Shown: positions 16,224 through 25,238, counted from the stretch's first letter. The stretch is 34,032 nucleotides of DNA from Ruminococcus sp. (GCA_015066745.1 SVNW01000016.1:1-34032), one strand, 5' to 3'. The notes: generated by a model from the sequence alone, not told the origin. Program-made: numbers and translations.

Positions 16224-16262
16224 ACCCCTCCCCTGCACGTAAATTCGGGGCGGGGGAGGGGT
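16224..16262. repeat. GC-rich perfect hairpin at the 3' end of the AlbA_2 gene
   Basis: ACCCCTCCCC (16224-16233) pairs perfectly with GGGGAGGGGT (16253-16262) around a 19-base loop. The right arm touches the stop codon of the minus-strand gene. There is no T-run either side, so it is not a standard terminator. Its GC content is far above the surroundings, so it may be an interspersed palindromic element or an mRNA 3' stabiliser. Confidence 0.65.
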
Positions 16263-17554
16263 CAGAGGGAGTACTTTTTCTTGCTTCCTCTACCTGTTAC
16301 GGTTATAAGGTTTTCTGTACACATTTCTTTAGCTATGGTATAAGCTCTTGTTCGTTTTATATTCAGAATCTCTGAAATTTCATTATCGGTAATATAACCG
16401 TTCTTACGTATATAATCAAGAATAGTTTCCTTTTGAACGGAAATTTTCTTTACGGTTTCAGAAGCAGTGTCTGATGAAGCGTTCATATTTGGAATAGTTA
16501 TTTTGAAGGTATTTGCAGTTACTTCGATAGATGGTGTGACTTTTGAATTTTTATACAGATTAAAAATTCTTCGTATTCCGGTACCATAGGATTCTATCAG
16601 ATGCAGACGATGAAATATTTCTGCAAGATTTTTATTACGTGGTTGAGATATGCCGTTTTTTATATCTTCTGTTGATAATCCATATACTAGTCCGCCTATT
16701 GAGATAAATTCTGTTTTGTAGTCATTTACATTTATGATTATACTGCCACTGAAATTATAGTCACGATGAACTATAGCATTTAACAAGGCTTCTCTGATTG
16801 CCTCTTCCGGATAATCTATCATTTCAGTTCTTTCAAGACCGTTAAAAATTGCCTTTGTTTTATTACATAATTTTAAATAGCTGAATGTCTGCTCCAGTTG
16901 TTCAAATACTGAGCCTGAAAATTCTTTACTGTCACGAAATACAGTATTTGATTCATCGGAAAATACAGCGACTTTTATTGTGTAGGGACATTGATCTGAA
17001 ATGATAAGCGCAAGGTTGGTGTATAATTCGCCTGTATCATTGCAAATTCCCAGTGTACGATATTTTTCTTCTGAAAAATCAACATTATACTTGTTAAATG
17101 CTTTTTTTGCACTTTCAAAATCCAGTGTCTGATTTAAAGAACGCATTGCTTCAAAAATATCACCATCGGAGTTTTTTATCATTTGTCGTATCTGTTCAGA
17201 TGAAGCCGGTGCTGAAGAAGCTCCTTGTCTTATATACACACCTCCCGGTTTTAAACCTTTTGATTTGAGGTAATATGGTTTGTATGTTCCTTCGTTGATA
17301 TTTATCTTTATTACTCTGTCATCTTGTAATGTATACTTGATAAACATTGTTACATCGGGGGTTATAGCATCACGTATACCATTTGTTAAGCGTGTATAGG
17401 TTTCATCTATATCGTGAATACCTATAACATTTCCGTTGTCATCAACACCAATGTAAATTATTCCACCGTCAGTATTTGCAAAAGCTATAACTTCTTTGTA
17501 TATGTCATTTGTTATATCAGATTTAAATTCAATATTTTCAGTTTCAAAATTCAT
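16262..17554 (-). CDS. AlbA_2 (Schlafen-like) ATP-binding winged-helix regulator
   Basis: This 430-residue protein belongs to the family often annotated as divergent-AAA transcriptional regulators. The AlbA_2 domain (about 1-115) opens with ENIEFKSDI and contains FANTDGGIIYIGVDDNGNV and GGVYIRQGASSAPA. A HATPase_c_4-like domain (about 230-355) has PEEAIREALLNAIVHRDY, IGGLVYGLSTEDI, RNKNLAEIFHRL and ESYGTGIRRI. The C-terminal winged helix (about 370-430) has IRKNGYITDNEISEIL and basic tail GRGSKKKYSL. Such proteins act as DNA- or RNA-linked regulators; the target here is unknown. The upstream region holds palindromic GTGAAT sites between this promoter and the divergent phosphoesterase promoter, suggesting autoregulation and control of the neighbour. 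Confidence 0.85.
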   Translation of the reverse strand: MNFETENIEFKSDITNDIYKEVIAFANTDGGIIYIGVDDNGNVIGIHDIDETYTRLTNGIRDAITPDVTMFIKYTLQDDRVIKININEGTYKPYYLKSKGLKPGGVYIRQGASSAPASSEQIRQMIKNSDGDIFEAMRSLNQTLDFESAKKAFNKYNVDFSEEKYRTLGICNDTGELYTNLALIISDQCPYTIKVAVFSDESNTVFRDSKEFSGSVFEQLEQTFSYLKLCNKTKAIFNGLERTEMIDYPEEAIREALLNAIVHRDYNFSGSIIINVNDYKTEFISIGGLVYGLSTEDIKNGISQPRNKNLAEIFHRLHLIESYGTGIRRIFNLYKNSKVTPSIEVTANTFKITIPNMNASSDTASETVKKISVQKETILDYIRKNGYITDNEISEILNIKRTRAYTIAKEMCTENLITVTGRGSKKKYSL

Positions 17555-17606
17555 TTATGGCACTTCCTTGATAATATAAAAAATATGATTTTGTATTTAT
17601 ATTATA

Positions 17607-17635
17607 AGTATATTTTATTTATTCATGTTTGTCAA
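17607..17635 (-). promoter_or_regulatory. promoter of the AlbA_2 regulator gene
   Basis: Minus strand: TTGACA (17630-17635), a 17-base spacer, TATACT (17607-17612), about 50 bases before the ATG. Confidence 0.75.
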
Positions 17636-17640
17636 TGAAA

Positions 17641-17717
17641 AAAGTGAAAATTCACTTTTAGATAGTGAATAAGTGAATTTTGGGTGAATATTCACTGAAT
17701 AAATGAATGATGTGAAT
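17641..17717. promoter_or_regulatory. operator-like cluster of GTGAAT/ATTCAC repeats
   Basis: Two perfect palindromes stand out: arms AAAGTGAA/TTCACTTT (17641-17658) and GTGAATATTCAC (17684-17695). Further GTGAAT half-sites start near 17665, 17673 and 17712. The cluster fills the space between two divergent promoters, directly upstream of both -35 boxes. This suits a dimeric regulator controlling both genes. Confidence 0.7.
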
Positions 17718-17721
17718 TATA

Positions 17722-17750
17722 TTGAAAAATACAGACATATGTGGTAGAAT
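17722..17750 (+). promoter_or_regulatory. promoter of the metallophosphoesterase gene
   Basis: TTGAAA (17722-17727), a 17-base spacer, TAGAAT (17745-17750), 55 bases before the ATG and next to the operator-like cluster. Confidence 0.7.
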
Positions 17751-17805
17751 TAAATAAACAATTTTCAGGAGATATTTAGCAAATCAGAAAAGGAGGTTTT
17801 AAGCT

Positions 17806-18540
17806 ATGATTTTTATAACAGGTGACATTCACGGAGAAGTTGATATAAGAAAGTTATCATCAAAAAATTTTAGTCTGCATTCAGAGCTTACAAGAGACGA
17901 TTATCTTATCATCTGCGGAGATTTCGGGCTTAGGTGGGATAATTCGAAAGAGGAGAAGTATTGGCTAAGCTGGCTTGAACAGAAGCCGTGGACTACCTTG
18001 TGGATAGACGGAAATCATGAGAACTTTGATATGCTCAAAGAATATGAAGTTCAGCAGTGGAACGGTGGTAATGTGCAGAAAATTACCGATAATATCATTC
18101 ATCTTTGCAGAGGAAGTGTTTTTGAGCTTTGCGGTAAAAAAATATTTGCTTTTGGAGGTGCCGAAAGTCATGATAAGGAACACCGTGAACTGGGACGCAC
18201 GCTCTGGAATGAGGAACTTCCTTCAGAAGAGGAAATGGAGTACGGCAGACAAGTTCTTGAAAAACATGACTGGAAAGTTGATATTGTGGTGACACATTCT
18301 CTTCCTCAAAGTATTCAGGCAAAGATTTTTGAAAATGATAATTTCGGTGAAAACTGCTTAACGAAGTATTTTGATGAACTTGACAGCAAGCTTGATTATA
18401 AATTATGGTTTTCAGGACACTATCATAAGACAGCGCAATATTTGGAAAGATATAATTTGATTTACAACAGTATTGTGAAGTTGAATGACGATGGATTTGA
18501 ATATGTGTATATTTCAGATAGTGATTTAAAGTATGTATAA
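17806..18540 (+). CDS. calcineurin-like metallophosphoesterase
   Basis: This cytoplasmic hydrolase of 244 residues has all five metal-binding motifs in order: GDIHG (D7, H9), GDFG (D39), GNHE (N70, H71), THS (about residue 165) and GHYH near 205. These bind a di-metal centre that cleaves phosphoesters. The natural substrate (nucleotide, protein or RNA phosphate) cannot be told from sequence. AAGGAGG lies at good spacing before the ATG. It is a single gene, transcribed away from the AlbA_2 regulator across a shared operator-like region, so joint control is likely. No terminator with a strong stem follows. Confidence 0.9.
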   Translation: MIFITGDIHGEVDIRKLSSKNFSLHSELTRDDYLIICGDFGLRWDNSKEEKYWLSWLEQKPWTTLWIDGNHENFDMLKEYEVQQWNGGNVQKITDNIIHLCRGSVFELCGKKIFAFGGAESHDKEHRELGRTLWNEELPSEEEMEYGRQVLEKHDWKVDIVVTHSLPQSIQAKIFENDNFGENCLTKYFDELDSKLDYKLWFSGHYHKTAQYLERYNLIYNSIVKLNDDGFEYVYISDSDLKYV

Positions 18541-18689
18541 GTAATAAATATAATCAAAATAGTTGCTCTTGCTTTTGAGATCGATGTTATAATAGTTATG
18601 AATAAAAATATATAGCTGAAAATATTTATACACAGTTATCGCAAAAAATGATAAACTTGCTTAAAAAACATTTTTTTTAAGTTATTCTA

Positions 18690-18718
18690 TTGAAAGATAC
18701 ATGTATATATGTTATAAT
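18690..18718 (+). promoter_or_regulatory. promoter of the CDA-like/GGDEF operon
   Basis: TTGAAA (18690-18695), a 17-base spacer, TATAAT (18713-18718), about 91 bases before the ATG. A second TATAAT at about 18588-18593 has only a poor -35. The A6/T8 self-pairing at 18662-18680 is too weak to call a terminator. Confidence 0.7.
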
Positions 18719-18809
18719 GGTTAATAATGATGGAATTGTGTTTAAAAAAATTGTTTGCATTAACTAAAGTTTGAGCTTGTATTTGATTTTCGAAAGGACG
18801 TAGATAACT

Positions 18810-19484
18810 ATGGATTACAGATTTCTTATAGACACAGCTATAGATCTGATAAACAAACGCTACACTAACACTTCACCACCCGTATCAGGAGATACAGTAT
18901 GTGCGATATATGCAGGCAATGGAAGAATATATACAGGTATAAATATGTATGTTGTACAGGGAAATATCCCAAATAACATTCATGCTGAAATTGATGCTAT
19001 CAACAAAATGCGTGCTGATGGTGAAACAAAAATTATTGCCATGACTGTATTCAACTCGTGCAATGTTTCTCCTATCCTTCCGTGCAACGGATGCATAAAT
19101 CTTATATTTTCACTCAATTACGAAAATACAGGGGCAGTTGTATTAATGCATAACGGTGCAATGAATATAACTGATATCGGAAGACAGATGCCCGGACCAA
19201 ATGGTAACAATATGAATATGCCTGTAAATAATAATTATTCTGTTTATCACGGTGTTCCTGAAACAAATCGTGGTGCATCACTCTATCTGCCACCTAACAA
19301 TCCAAATGAAGCAAATCCGTATATGAACAATATGAATACACAGGCTAATGGTCCGTATATACCACCACAGCAACCGAGAAATAAACCGGTGACAAATTCG
19401 GTTACTCTGACAGCACCGCCAAAACGTCCTGGCGGAAGCAGTATTTTAAAAAATAAGTTGAATAATCTCCTTGGGGATGATTGA
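18810..19484 (+). CDS. cytidine-deaminase-fold protein with Asn/Pro-rich tail
   Basis: This is a 224-residue protein. Residues 1-125 have the cytidine deaminase fold and a complete zinc site: H58-A-E60 (NIHAEIDAINKM) and P91-C92-x-x-C95 (ILPCNGCINLI). Glu60 would be the proton shuttle. Residues 135-224 are low-complexity Asn/Pro/Met-rich (MNMPVNN, YIPPQQPRN), ending in a charged segment (SSILKNKLNNLLGDD). Free cytidine deaminases are about 130 residues, so the tail is unusual. Activity on a nucleoside, base or other amine is possible but not shown. A clear GAAAGGA ribosome site precedes the ATG. It is 42 bases ahead of a dCache-GGDEF sensor, probably one operon. Confidence 0.78.
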   Translation: MDYRFLIDTAIDLINKRYTNTSPPVSGDTVCAIYAGNGRIYTGINMYVVQGNIPNNIHAEIDAINKMRADGETKIIAMTVFNSCNVSPILPCNGCINLIFSLNYENTGAVVLMHNGAMNITDIGRQMPGPNGNNMNMPVNNNYSVYHGVPETNRGASLYLPPNNPNEANPYMNNMNTQANGPYIPPQQPRNKPVTNSVTLTAPPKRPGGSSILKNKLNNLLGDD

Positions 19485-19526
19485 TAGAGGGATTAAAAAA
19501 TTTAAATTTTGAAAGGGGTATTTACC

Positions 19527-21068
19527 ATGAATGAAAAAACAAAAAAAGTTTCCGCACTTAACCTTATCCTGATTGTACAGCTTATATTTATGCTTGGCTT
19601 GTCGATAGGTATAACACAGCTTATCAGTCAGAAAACCAAAACAAGTTCCATAAACTATATGTCAACTATCGCAGAAGAGCGAAGTCAGATAATAAAGACA
19701 TATGTTGAAAATGCAGAAAAAACATTATCACAGTATAGTCATGCAGGAGAAATTCTGAGTGTAATAAAAAATCCTGATGATAAAGATGCTGTAAATGCAG
19801 CTCAGAAGTATACAGAAGAATTTTCAAAAGATATTGTAAATCTTGAAGGTATATATGTCAGTGAATGGAATACTCATGTTCTTGCACATACAAACAAACA
19901 GACAGCAGGCATGACAACAAGAACAGGTGATCCGTTGAAAGCACTTCAGGATGCACTTATAGCTGCAGGTGATGGTGTTTATGACACAGGTATTATTATT
20001 TCTCCAGCCAGCGGAAAACAGATCGTTTCAATGTATAAGGCTGTTTATGACGAAAATAAAAAACCTGTAGGTCTTGTAGGTCTTGGCGTATATACAGAAG
20101 GTCTTGTAGATACACTCGATGCTCTTGGTAAGAGAGATATGGAATCTTCATTTTACAGTATGGTCAATGTTAAAGATAACAAGTATATATTTAACGAAGA
20201 TCCAAATAAGGTAACTGCTGAAGCCACAAACAATGAATTATTAAAGACATGTGCCGGACTCAGAACAATGGGTGAAAGCAAGACAGGTACTTTTGAGTAC
20301 AAGGTCAATGGCGAAAAATACATATCTATTTACTCTTATATGGCAGATGAAGGCTGGCTTTTCATGATCGATGATACAGAAAAAGAAATATTTGCTCTTA
20401 CCAATAACATGAAACTTTATCTTTTAGTGTTCTGTATTTTCTGTCTTGTTCTCATTATAATATTCAATATAATAAACAAAAAACAGGAAAAGACAGCAAT
20501 GGCTCTTACAAGTGCTGTTGCCAAGAACGCAAAGACAAAAGAATCACTCAATACAGCAATATTCAACGATATACTTACAGATGCCAGAAGCCGAGTTTCA
20601 TTTTCAAATGACTTTGAACCGGGAAAAGTTACGGAAACAGGCGATACACCGTATTACTTTATAATGCTCAACATTGATAGTTTCAGTAATGTAAACATCA
20701 TGTACGGTGAAGAAGTCGGAGATATGGTGCTCTTAACAACAGCCGATACTCTTAGAAGTAACTTTGATGGCGGAATGGTATACAGAACCGGTTCGGACGA
20801 ATTTGTAGTTTCAATACAGATGGCAAATGGCGCTGCCGGATATTCAAATATAATGGCTCGTGTGGATTCTGTTCTGAGAACGCTTTCTGAACCTTTTGCT
20901 ACTGAGAGTGGAAATGTTACAGTATCATATCGTGTAGCTGCTGTAAGAAAGAGCAAAGATGTCGATTCATCAGTTCTGTGTACTCTTAAAAATGTTATAA
21001 ATCAGAGTGACATTGCTGTACAGGGTCAGACAACATTTATTGATATGGATTTACTTGATAAGAACTGA
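19527..21068 (+). CDS. membrane dCache sensor with a variant GGDEF domain
   Basis: This is a 513-residue transmembrane signalling protein. The ATG at 19527 is chosen because GAAAGGGG precedes it by 7-8 bases. The first span is at about 8-32. A periplasmic-side dCache-like sensor (about 33-285) contains IYVSEWNTHVLAHTN and IIISPASGKQIVSMYKAVYD. The second span is at about 295-318. The C-terminal GGDEF-type domain (about 340-510) has MLNIDSFSNVNIMYGEEVGD and YRTGSDEFVVS, so the signature is GSDEF at 422-426. Other diguanylate cyclase landmarks (DxLTxLxNR) are degraded to DILTDARSR, so it may bind or sense rather than make cyclic di-GMP. A terminator follows at once. Confidence 0.85.
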   Translation: MNEKTKKVSALNLILIVQLIFMLGLSIGITQLISQKTKTSSINYMSTIAEERSQIIKTYVENAEKTLSQYSHAGEILSVIKNPDDKDAVNAAQKYTEEFSKDIVNLEGIYVSEWNTHVLAHTNKQTAGMTTRTGDPLKALQDALIAAGDGVYDTGIIISPASGKQIVSMYKAVYDENKKPVGLVGLGVYTEGLVDTLDALGKRDMESSFYSMVNVKDNKYIFNEDPNKVTAEATNNELLKTCAGLRTMGESKTGTFEYKVNGEKYISIYSYMADEGWLFMIDDTEKEIFALTNNMKLYLLVFCIFCLVLIIIFNIINKKQEKTAMALTSAVAKNAKTKESLNTAIFNDILTDARSRVSFSNDFEPGKVTETGDTPYYFIMLNIDSFSNVNIMYGEEVGDMVLLTTADTLRSNFDGGMVYRTGSDEFVVSIQMANGAAGYSNIMARVDSVLRTLSEPFATESGNVTVSYRVAAVRKSKDVDSSVLCTLKNVINQSDIAVQGQTTFIDMDLLDKN

Positions 21069-21076
21069 TAATTATG

Positions 21077-21114
21077 ACCGGATTTCTTTATTTTACAAAG
21101 AGATCCGGTTTTTT
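21077..21114 (+). terminator. terminator after the GGDEF gene
   Basis: A 13-bp stem (21077-21089 / 21097-21109, one G-U pair) with a 7-base loop is followed by a T6 run. Confidence 0.9.
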
Positions 21115-21167
21115 GTGTTTTAAGGATAAAATAATTTTTAAAAAGCATAGTGTTTTCTAAAAATATT

Positions 21168-21176
21168 TGGTATAAT
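21168..21176 (+). promoter_or_regulatory. extended -10 promoter of polA operon
   Basis: TGG-TATAAT (-10 at 21171-21176) has a TGn extension but no good -35. It lies 50 bases before the polA ATG. Confidence 0.5.
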
Positions 21177-21225
21177 AAAAAGGAATGTTAAAAATGCCGG
21201 TGTAAGAGTGAGGAGGAAATTTATT

Positions 21226-23778
21226 ATGAAGATGCTTGCTATTGACGGCAACAGTATACTTAATCGTGCTTTTTACGGAATAAAGCTTCTTTCAAATAAA
21301 AAAGGAGTTTTTACAAATGCGGTAACCGGATTTATGAATATATATCTTAAAGAAAGGGAAATCGTAAAACCGGACTGTACAGTAGTGGCTTTTGACCTGA
21401 AAGCGCCGACTTTCAGACATAAGGCGGTTGCAAGTTACAAGGCAAACAGAAAAGGTATGCCCGATGAGCTTGCCATGCAGTTGCCACTTATAAAAAAACT
21501 GCTGTCGGGACTTGGTATAAATATTATAGAATGCGAAGGCTACGAAGCTGACGATATACTTGGAACGCTTTCAGAAATATGTTCAAAAAACGGTGAACAC
21601 TGTACGGTGCTCACAGGTGACAGAGACAGTCTTCAGCTTATAAATGATAATGTCACAGTAAGACTTGTTACAAACAAGGAAACTATAAACTATGATGAAA
21701 AATTGTTTATAGAAAATTATGGATTTGAACCGGTTCACCTTATAGACCTTAAAGCACTTATGGGTGACAGTTCGGATAATATTTCTGGAGTCGCAGGAAT
21801 AGGTGAAAAAACTGCAACTACTCTTATACGTGAGTTTAAGACTATAGAAAATCTGTACGATCTGCTTGAAGAGGCAAAACTTACAAAAGCAGTTTACAAC
21901 AAACTTGTAAACGGAAGAGAGTCTGCAAAAGAAAGTAAATGGCTTGCTACAATATGTAAAGAAGCACCTATAGCTCAGGATATTGCCAAGTACAAGGATG
22001 ATCCGGCTGATGAAGAAGCAGTAAGTTCGCTTCTGACCGAACTTGAAATGTTCAAGCTTCTTGACAGACTCGGACTTGAAGCAAAAGCACTTTCATTTTT
22101 TGATGACGATATGGTAAAACAGGAAGTCGCTGTTTACAAATCACTAAAAAAAGCTGAACTTGACAATGATACTGCAGAAAAAATCATAAACAGCCATAAA
22201 GCAGATTTTATTTTTGATTCAAAAACCTGCCTTATAAAAGTTATAAATGAAGATGTTATCTATACAACAGATAATAAGGATATCATTTTAAAAATTTTTT
22301 CTTCCTCAGTACCGAAGAGAACATTTTGTGCTAAACCTGCATACAGATTTGCTTTTGAAAACGGAAGTATACTTAATAATATAAAGTTTGACTCGGAAAT
22401 AGCAGCGTATCTTATTGATCCGCTCTCTACAGAATATGTTATTGAAAGATTGTGCAGTGAAAATGCTATTGAATACAACAGCAGTGATGAAAATGCCGAT
22501 ATAACAGTTCTTCCGCTTTTGTGTGACAGAATGAGTGACAAGATAGATTCTCTTGATATGACATCGCTTCTGACAGATATAGAACAGCCTTTGACGGAAG
22601 TTCTTGCTTCTATGGAGTTTACAGGGGTAAAGACAGATACGGATGGCGTAAAGAAATTTGGCGAGATGCTTACAAAAGATATTTCACAGTGTCAGGATGA
22701 AATATATAAGCTTTCGGGAAAAGAATTTAATATTTCATCTCCGAAACAGCTTGGTGATATCTTGTTTAATGAGCTGAAACTTCCTGCAAAGAAAAAGACC
22801 AAGAGCGGATATTCGACAAATGCGGAGGTTCTTGAAGAATTACGTCCCGTACACCCGATAATCGATCTTATTTTAAAATACAGACAACTTACAAAACTCA
22901 ATTCTACTTATGTTGACGGATTGCTGAAAACTGTATGTGATGACAGCAGAATACATACAGTATTCAAGCAGACTGAAACCAGAACAGGAAGAATTTCGTC
23001 AACTGAACCAAATATGCAGAATATACCTGTAAGGACTGAATTGGGCCGTGAAATGAGAAAGTTTTTCACATGTGATGAAGGGAAAGTTTTGCTTGATGCC
23101 GATTACAGCCAGATAGAACTCAGAATAATGGCACATATATGCGGTGACAAAAATATGCAGCAGGCATTTCTTGAAGACGCTGATATCCATACTGCTACAG
23201 CAGCTCAGGTATTTGATATGCCTGAAGATATGGTAACGCCGTCAATGAGAAGTGCGGCAAAGGCAGTAAACTTTGGTATAATATACGGTATAGGCGCTTT
23301 TTCGCTTTCAAAGGATATAGGTGTAAGCGTAGCCGAGGCTGACAGGTATATAAAGAGTTATCTTAACCGTTATCCCGGTGTGGAAAAGTTTATGAATGAT
23401 ACTGTAGAAAACGCAAAGAATGACGGATATGTTTCGACGATGTTCAAAAGGAGAAGAAGCATACCGGAACTCAAGGCTTCAAATAAGATGCTTCAGGCTG
23501 CCGGAAAACGTATTGCTATGAATACACCTGTACAGGGAACAGCGGCCGATATAATAAAGATAGCCATGGTGAAGGTTTACCGGAGATTAAAAGAAGAAAA
23601 TCTGGACGCAAAACTTATCCTTCAGGTTCATGACGAACTTATTGTCGAGTCATCGTTAAAAGATGCTGACAGAGCATCGGCGGTGCTGGCAGAAGAAATG
23701 AGAAATGCTGTATCATTAAGTGTTCCTCTTACAGCAGACGTAAATAAAGGCGGTACATGGTATGACGCAAAAGGTTGA
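21226..23778 (+). CDS. polA: DNA polymerase I
   Basis: This replication and repair polymerase has 850 residues. The ATG at 21226 follows GAGGAGG; the upstream GTG is part of that ribosome site. Domain 1 (1 to about 290) is the 5' nuclease: LAIDGNSILNRAFYG, EGYEADDILGTL, LTGDRDSLQLI and GDSSDNISGVAGIGEKTA. The middle domain (about 300-460) lacks the Asp-x-Glu metal ligands of a proofreading exonuclease, as is common in Gram-positive Pol I. The polymerase domain shows SSTEPNMQNIPVRTE, LLDADYSQIELRIMAH with catalytic Asp624, the O-helix RSAAKAVNFGIIYG, and LQVHDELIVE with Asp803. The last 17 bases overlap rimI, giving a polA-rimI-tsaD operon. Confidence 0.96.
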   Translation: MKMLAIDGNSILNRAFYGIKLLSNKKGVFTNAVTGFMNIYLKEREIVKPDCTVVAFDLKAPTFRHKAVASYKANRKGMPDELAMQLPLIKKLLSGLGINIIECEGYEADDILGTLSEICSKNGEHCTVLTGDRDSLQLINDNVTVRLVTNKETINYDEKLFIENYGFEPVHLIDLKALMGDSSDNISGVAGIGEKTATTLIREFKTIENLYDLLEEAKLTKAVYNKLVNGRESAKESKWLATICKEAPIAQDIAKYKDDPADEEAVSSLLTELEMFKLLDRLGLEAKALSFFDDDMVKQEVAVYKSLKKAELDNDTAEKIINSHKADFIFDSKTCLIKVINEDVIYTTDNKDIILKIFSSSVPKRTFCAKPAYRFAFENGSILNNIKFDSEIAAYLIDPLSTEYVIERLCSENAIEYNSSDENADITVLPLLCDRMSDKIDSLDMTSLLTDIEQPLTEVLASMEFTGVKTDTDGVKKFGEMLTKDISQCQDEIYKLSGKEFNISSPKQLGDILFNELKLPAKKKTKSGYSTNAEVLEELRPVHPIIDLILKYRQLTKLNSTYVDGLLKTVCDDSRIHTVFKQTETRTGRISSTEPNMQNIPVRTELGREMRKFFTCDEGKVLLDADYSQIELRIMAHICGDKNMQQAFLEDADIHTATAAQVFDMPEDMVTPSMRSAAKAVNFGIIYGIGAFSLSKDIGVSVAEADRYIKSYLNRYPGVEKFMNDTVENAKNDGYVSTMFKRRRSIPELKASNKMLQAAGKRIAMNTPVQGTAADIIKIAMVKVYRRLKEENLDAKLILQVHDELIVESSLKDADRASAVLAEEMRNAVSLSVPLTADVNKGGTWYDAKG

Positions 23779-24214
23779 TATACTTGTAGCAGAATATGAT
23801 GATATAGCTGATGTTGCTTTAGCAGAGAAAATGATTTTTTCTGACCCGTGGAATGAAAGATCATTGTCAGAATGTATAGACAGCGATAAAGAAATGCTTC
23901 TTGTTGCAAAATGTAACGGTAAAATAGCAGGATATATTACGGTTTCATATATATTCGATGAAGCGAATATAAACCGTATCGCTGTTTTACCGGAATACAG
24001 GGGTCAAAAAATAGGAAGCGCACTCATTTGCAAAATGGAAGAGATCTTTGGGGAAACAATAAATATATATAATCTTGAAGTGCGTGAAAGTAATATTTAC
24101 GCTCAAAATATGTATACACAAAATGGTTATGAAACAGTCGGAAAAAGAAAGCGTTTTTACAGAGACCCTGATGAAGATGCGATACTTATGACTAAACGAA
24201 AGGTTATGATTTAA
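23762..24214 (+). CDS. rimI: ribosomal protein S18 alanine N-acetyltransferase
   Basis: This GNAT acetyltransferase has 150 residues. The motif A region reads INRIAVLPEYRGQKIGSALI, holding the Q/RxxGxG/A acetyl-CoA loop. It is followed by the RimI hallmark NLEVRESNIYAQNMYTQNGY and KRFYRDPDEDAILM. RimI acetylates the N-terminal alanine of ribosomal protein S18. The gene starts inside the last codons of polA (17-base overlap) and ends 2 bases before tsaD. In many bacteria rimI is flanked by tsaB and tsaD; here polA takes the tsaB place. GNAT specificity is hard to prove, but the context and length support RimI. Confidence 0.9.
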   Translation: MTQKVDILVAEYDDIADVALAEKMIFSDPWNERSLSECIDSDKEMLLVAKCNGKIAGYITVSYIFDEANINRIAVLPEYRGQKIGSALICKMEEIFGETINIYNLEVRESNIYAQNMYTQNGYETVGKRKRFYRDPDEDAILMTKRKVMI

Positions 24215-24216
24215 AA

Positions 24217-25227
24217 ATGCTCATACTGGGAATAGAGAGTTCATGTGACGAAACAGCAGCAAGTGTTTCGGAAAACGGAAGAACAATACTTTCATCGGTA
24301 ATATCAACTCAGATAGAAGAACATAAAAAATTCGGAGGCGTTGTCCCCGAAATAGCTTCAAGAAGACATAGTGAAAATATACTGGGTGTCGTAAAACAGG
24401 CACTTCTTGAATCAGGAAAGACACTTGAACAGATAGACGCAATAGCGGTGACATATGCTCCCGGACTTATAGGTGCGCTTCTTGTCGGGGTAAATTTTGC
24501 AAAAGGTCTTTCTATGGCAACAGGAAAACCGCTTATACCTGTTCATCACATAGCAGGTCATATAGCGTCAAACTATATTGCACATGAAAATCTTGAACCG
24601 CCGTATTTATGTCTTGTGGCCAGCGGAGGACACAGCCATATAATTGAGGTTCTTTCATATACAGAATTTAAGGTTGTCGGAAAAACCCGTGACGATGCGG
24701 CAGGGGAATGTTTTGACAAATGTGCACGTTCTCTAGGATTTCCCTATCCCGGAGGAGTACATATAGATAAGGCATCTGCACTTGGCGATCCGAATCATTA
24801 TGTGCTTCCAAATCCTCGTGTGGCAGGAAGCAGATATGATTTCAGTTTTTCAGGATTAAAGACTGCTGTTATAAATATGGTTCACAACGCTTCTCAGAAA
24901 GGCGAAGAAATAAACAAAAATGATATGGCTGCCTCAGTTCAGAAAACAATATCCGATATACTCACAAACCGCACGATGCTTGCAGCAGATGAATTAGGCT
25001 ACAAAAAGATAGTACTTGCCGGAGGCGTATCTGCAAACAGCGGAGTAAGAAGTTCTCTTACAGAGGCTTGCAGGCAGAGAGGATACGAACTCTATATGCC
25101 ACCGCTTTCACTTTGCGGAGATAACGGTGCAATGATAGCTTGTCAGGGGTATTATAATTATCAGGCAGGCATAACAGCAGATGTAAGCCTTAATGCGATT
25201 GCTACGTTATCGATAGAAAAGTTGTAA
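24217..25227 (+). CDS. tsaD: tRNA N6-threonylcarbamoyladenosine transferase
   Basis: This 336-residue enzyme transfers the threonylcarbamoyl group to A37 of ANN-reading tRNAs, with TsaB and TsaE, which are not in this window. Signatures: ILGIESSCDETAASV at the N-terminus, HHIAGHIAS with metal-binding H111 and H115, LVASGGHSHI, TRDDAAGECFDK, FSGLKTAV and LAGGVSANSGVR. Length is standard. It starts 2 bases after rimI, so it is translationally coupled. No terminator is evident before the next promoter at 25252. Confidence 0.96.
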   Translation: MLILGIESSCDETAASVSENGRTILSSVISTQIEEHKKFGGVVPEIASRRHSENILGVVKQALLESGKTLEQIDAIAVTYAPGLIGALLVGVNFAKGLSMATGKPLIPVHHIAGHIASNYIAHENLEPPYLCLVASGGHSHIIEVLSYTEFKVVGKTRDDAAGECFDKCARSLGFPYPGGVHIDKASALGDPNHYVLPNPRVAGSRYDFSFSGLKTAVINMVHNASQKGEEINKNDMAASVQKTISDILTNRTMLAADELGYKKIVLAGGVSANSGVRSSLTEACRQRGYELYMPPLSLCGDNGAMIACQGYYNYQAGITADVSLNAIATLSIEKL

Positions 25228-25238
25228 TGATATAAATA

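Noticed and set aside
18655..18690. terminator after the metallophosphoesterase
   Set aside because: Only an A/T-run self-pairing without a GC stem; too weak to support.
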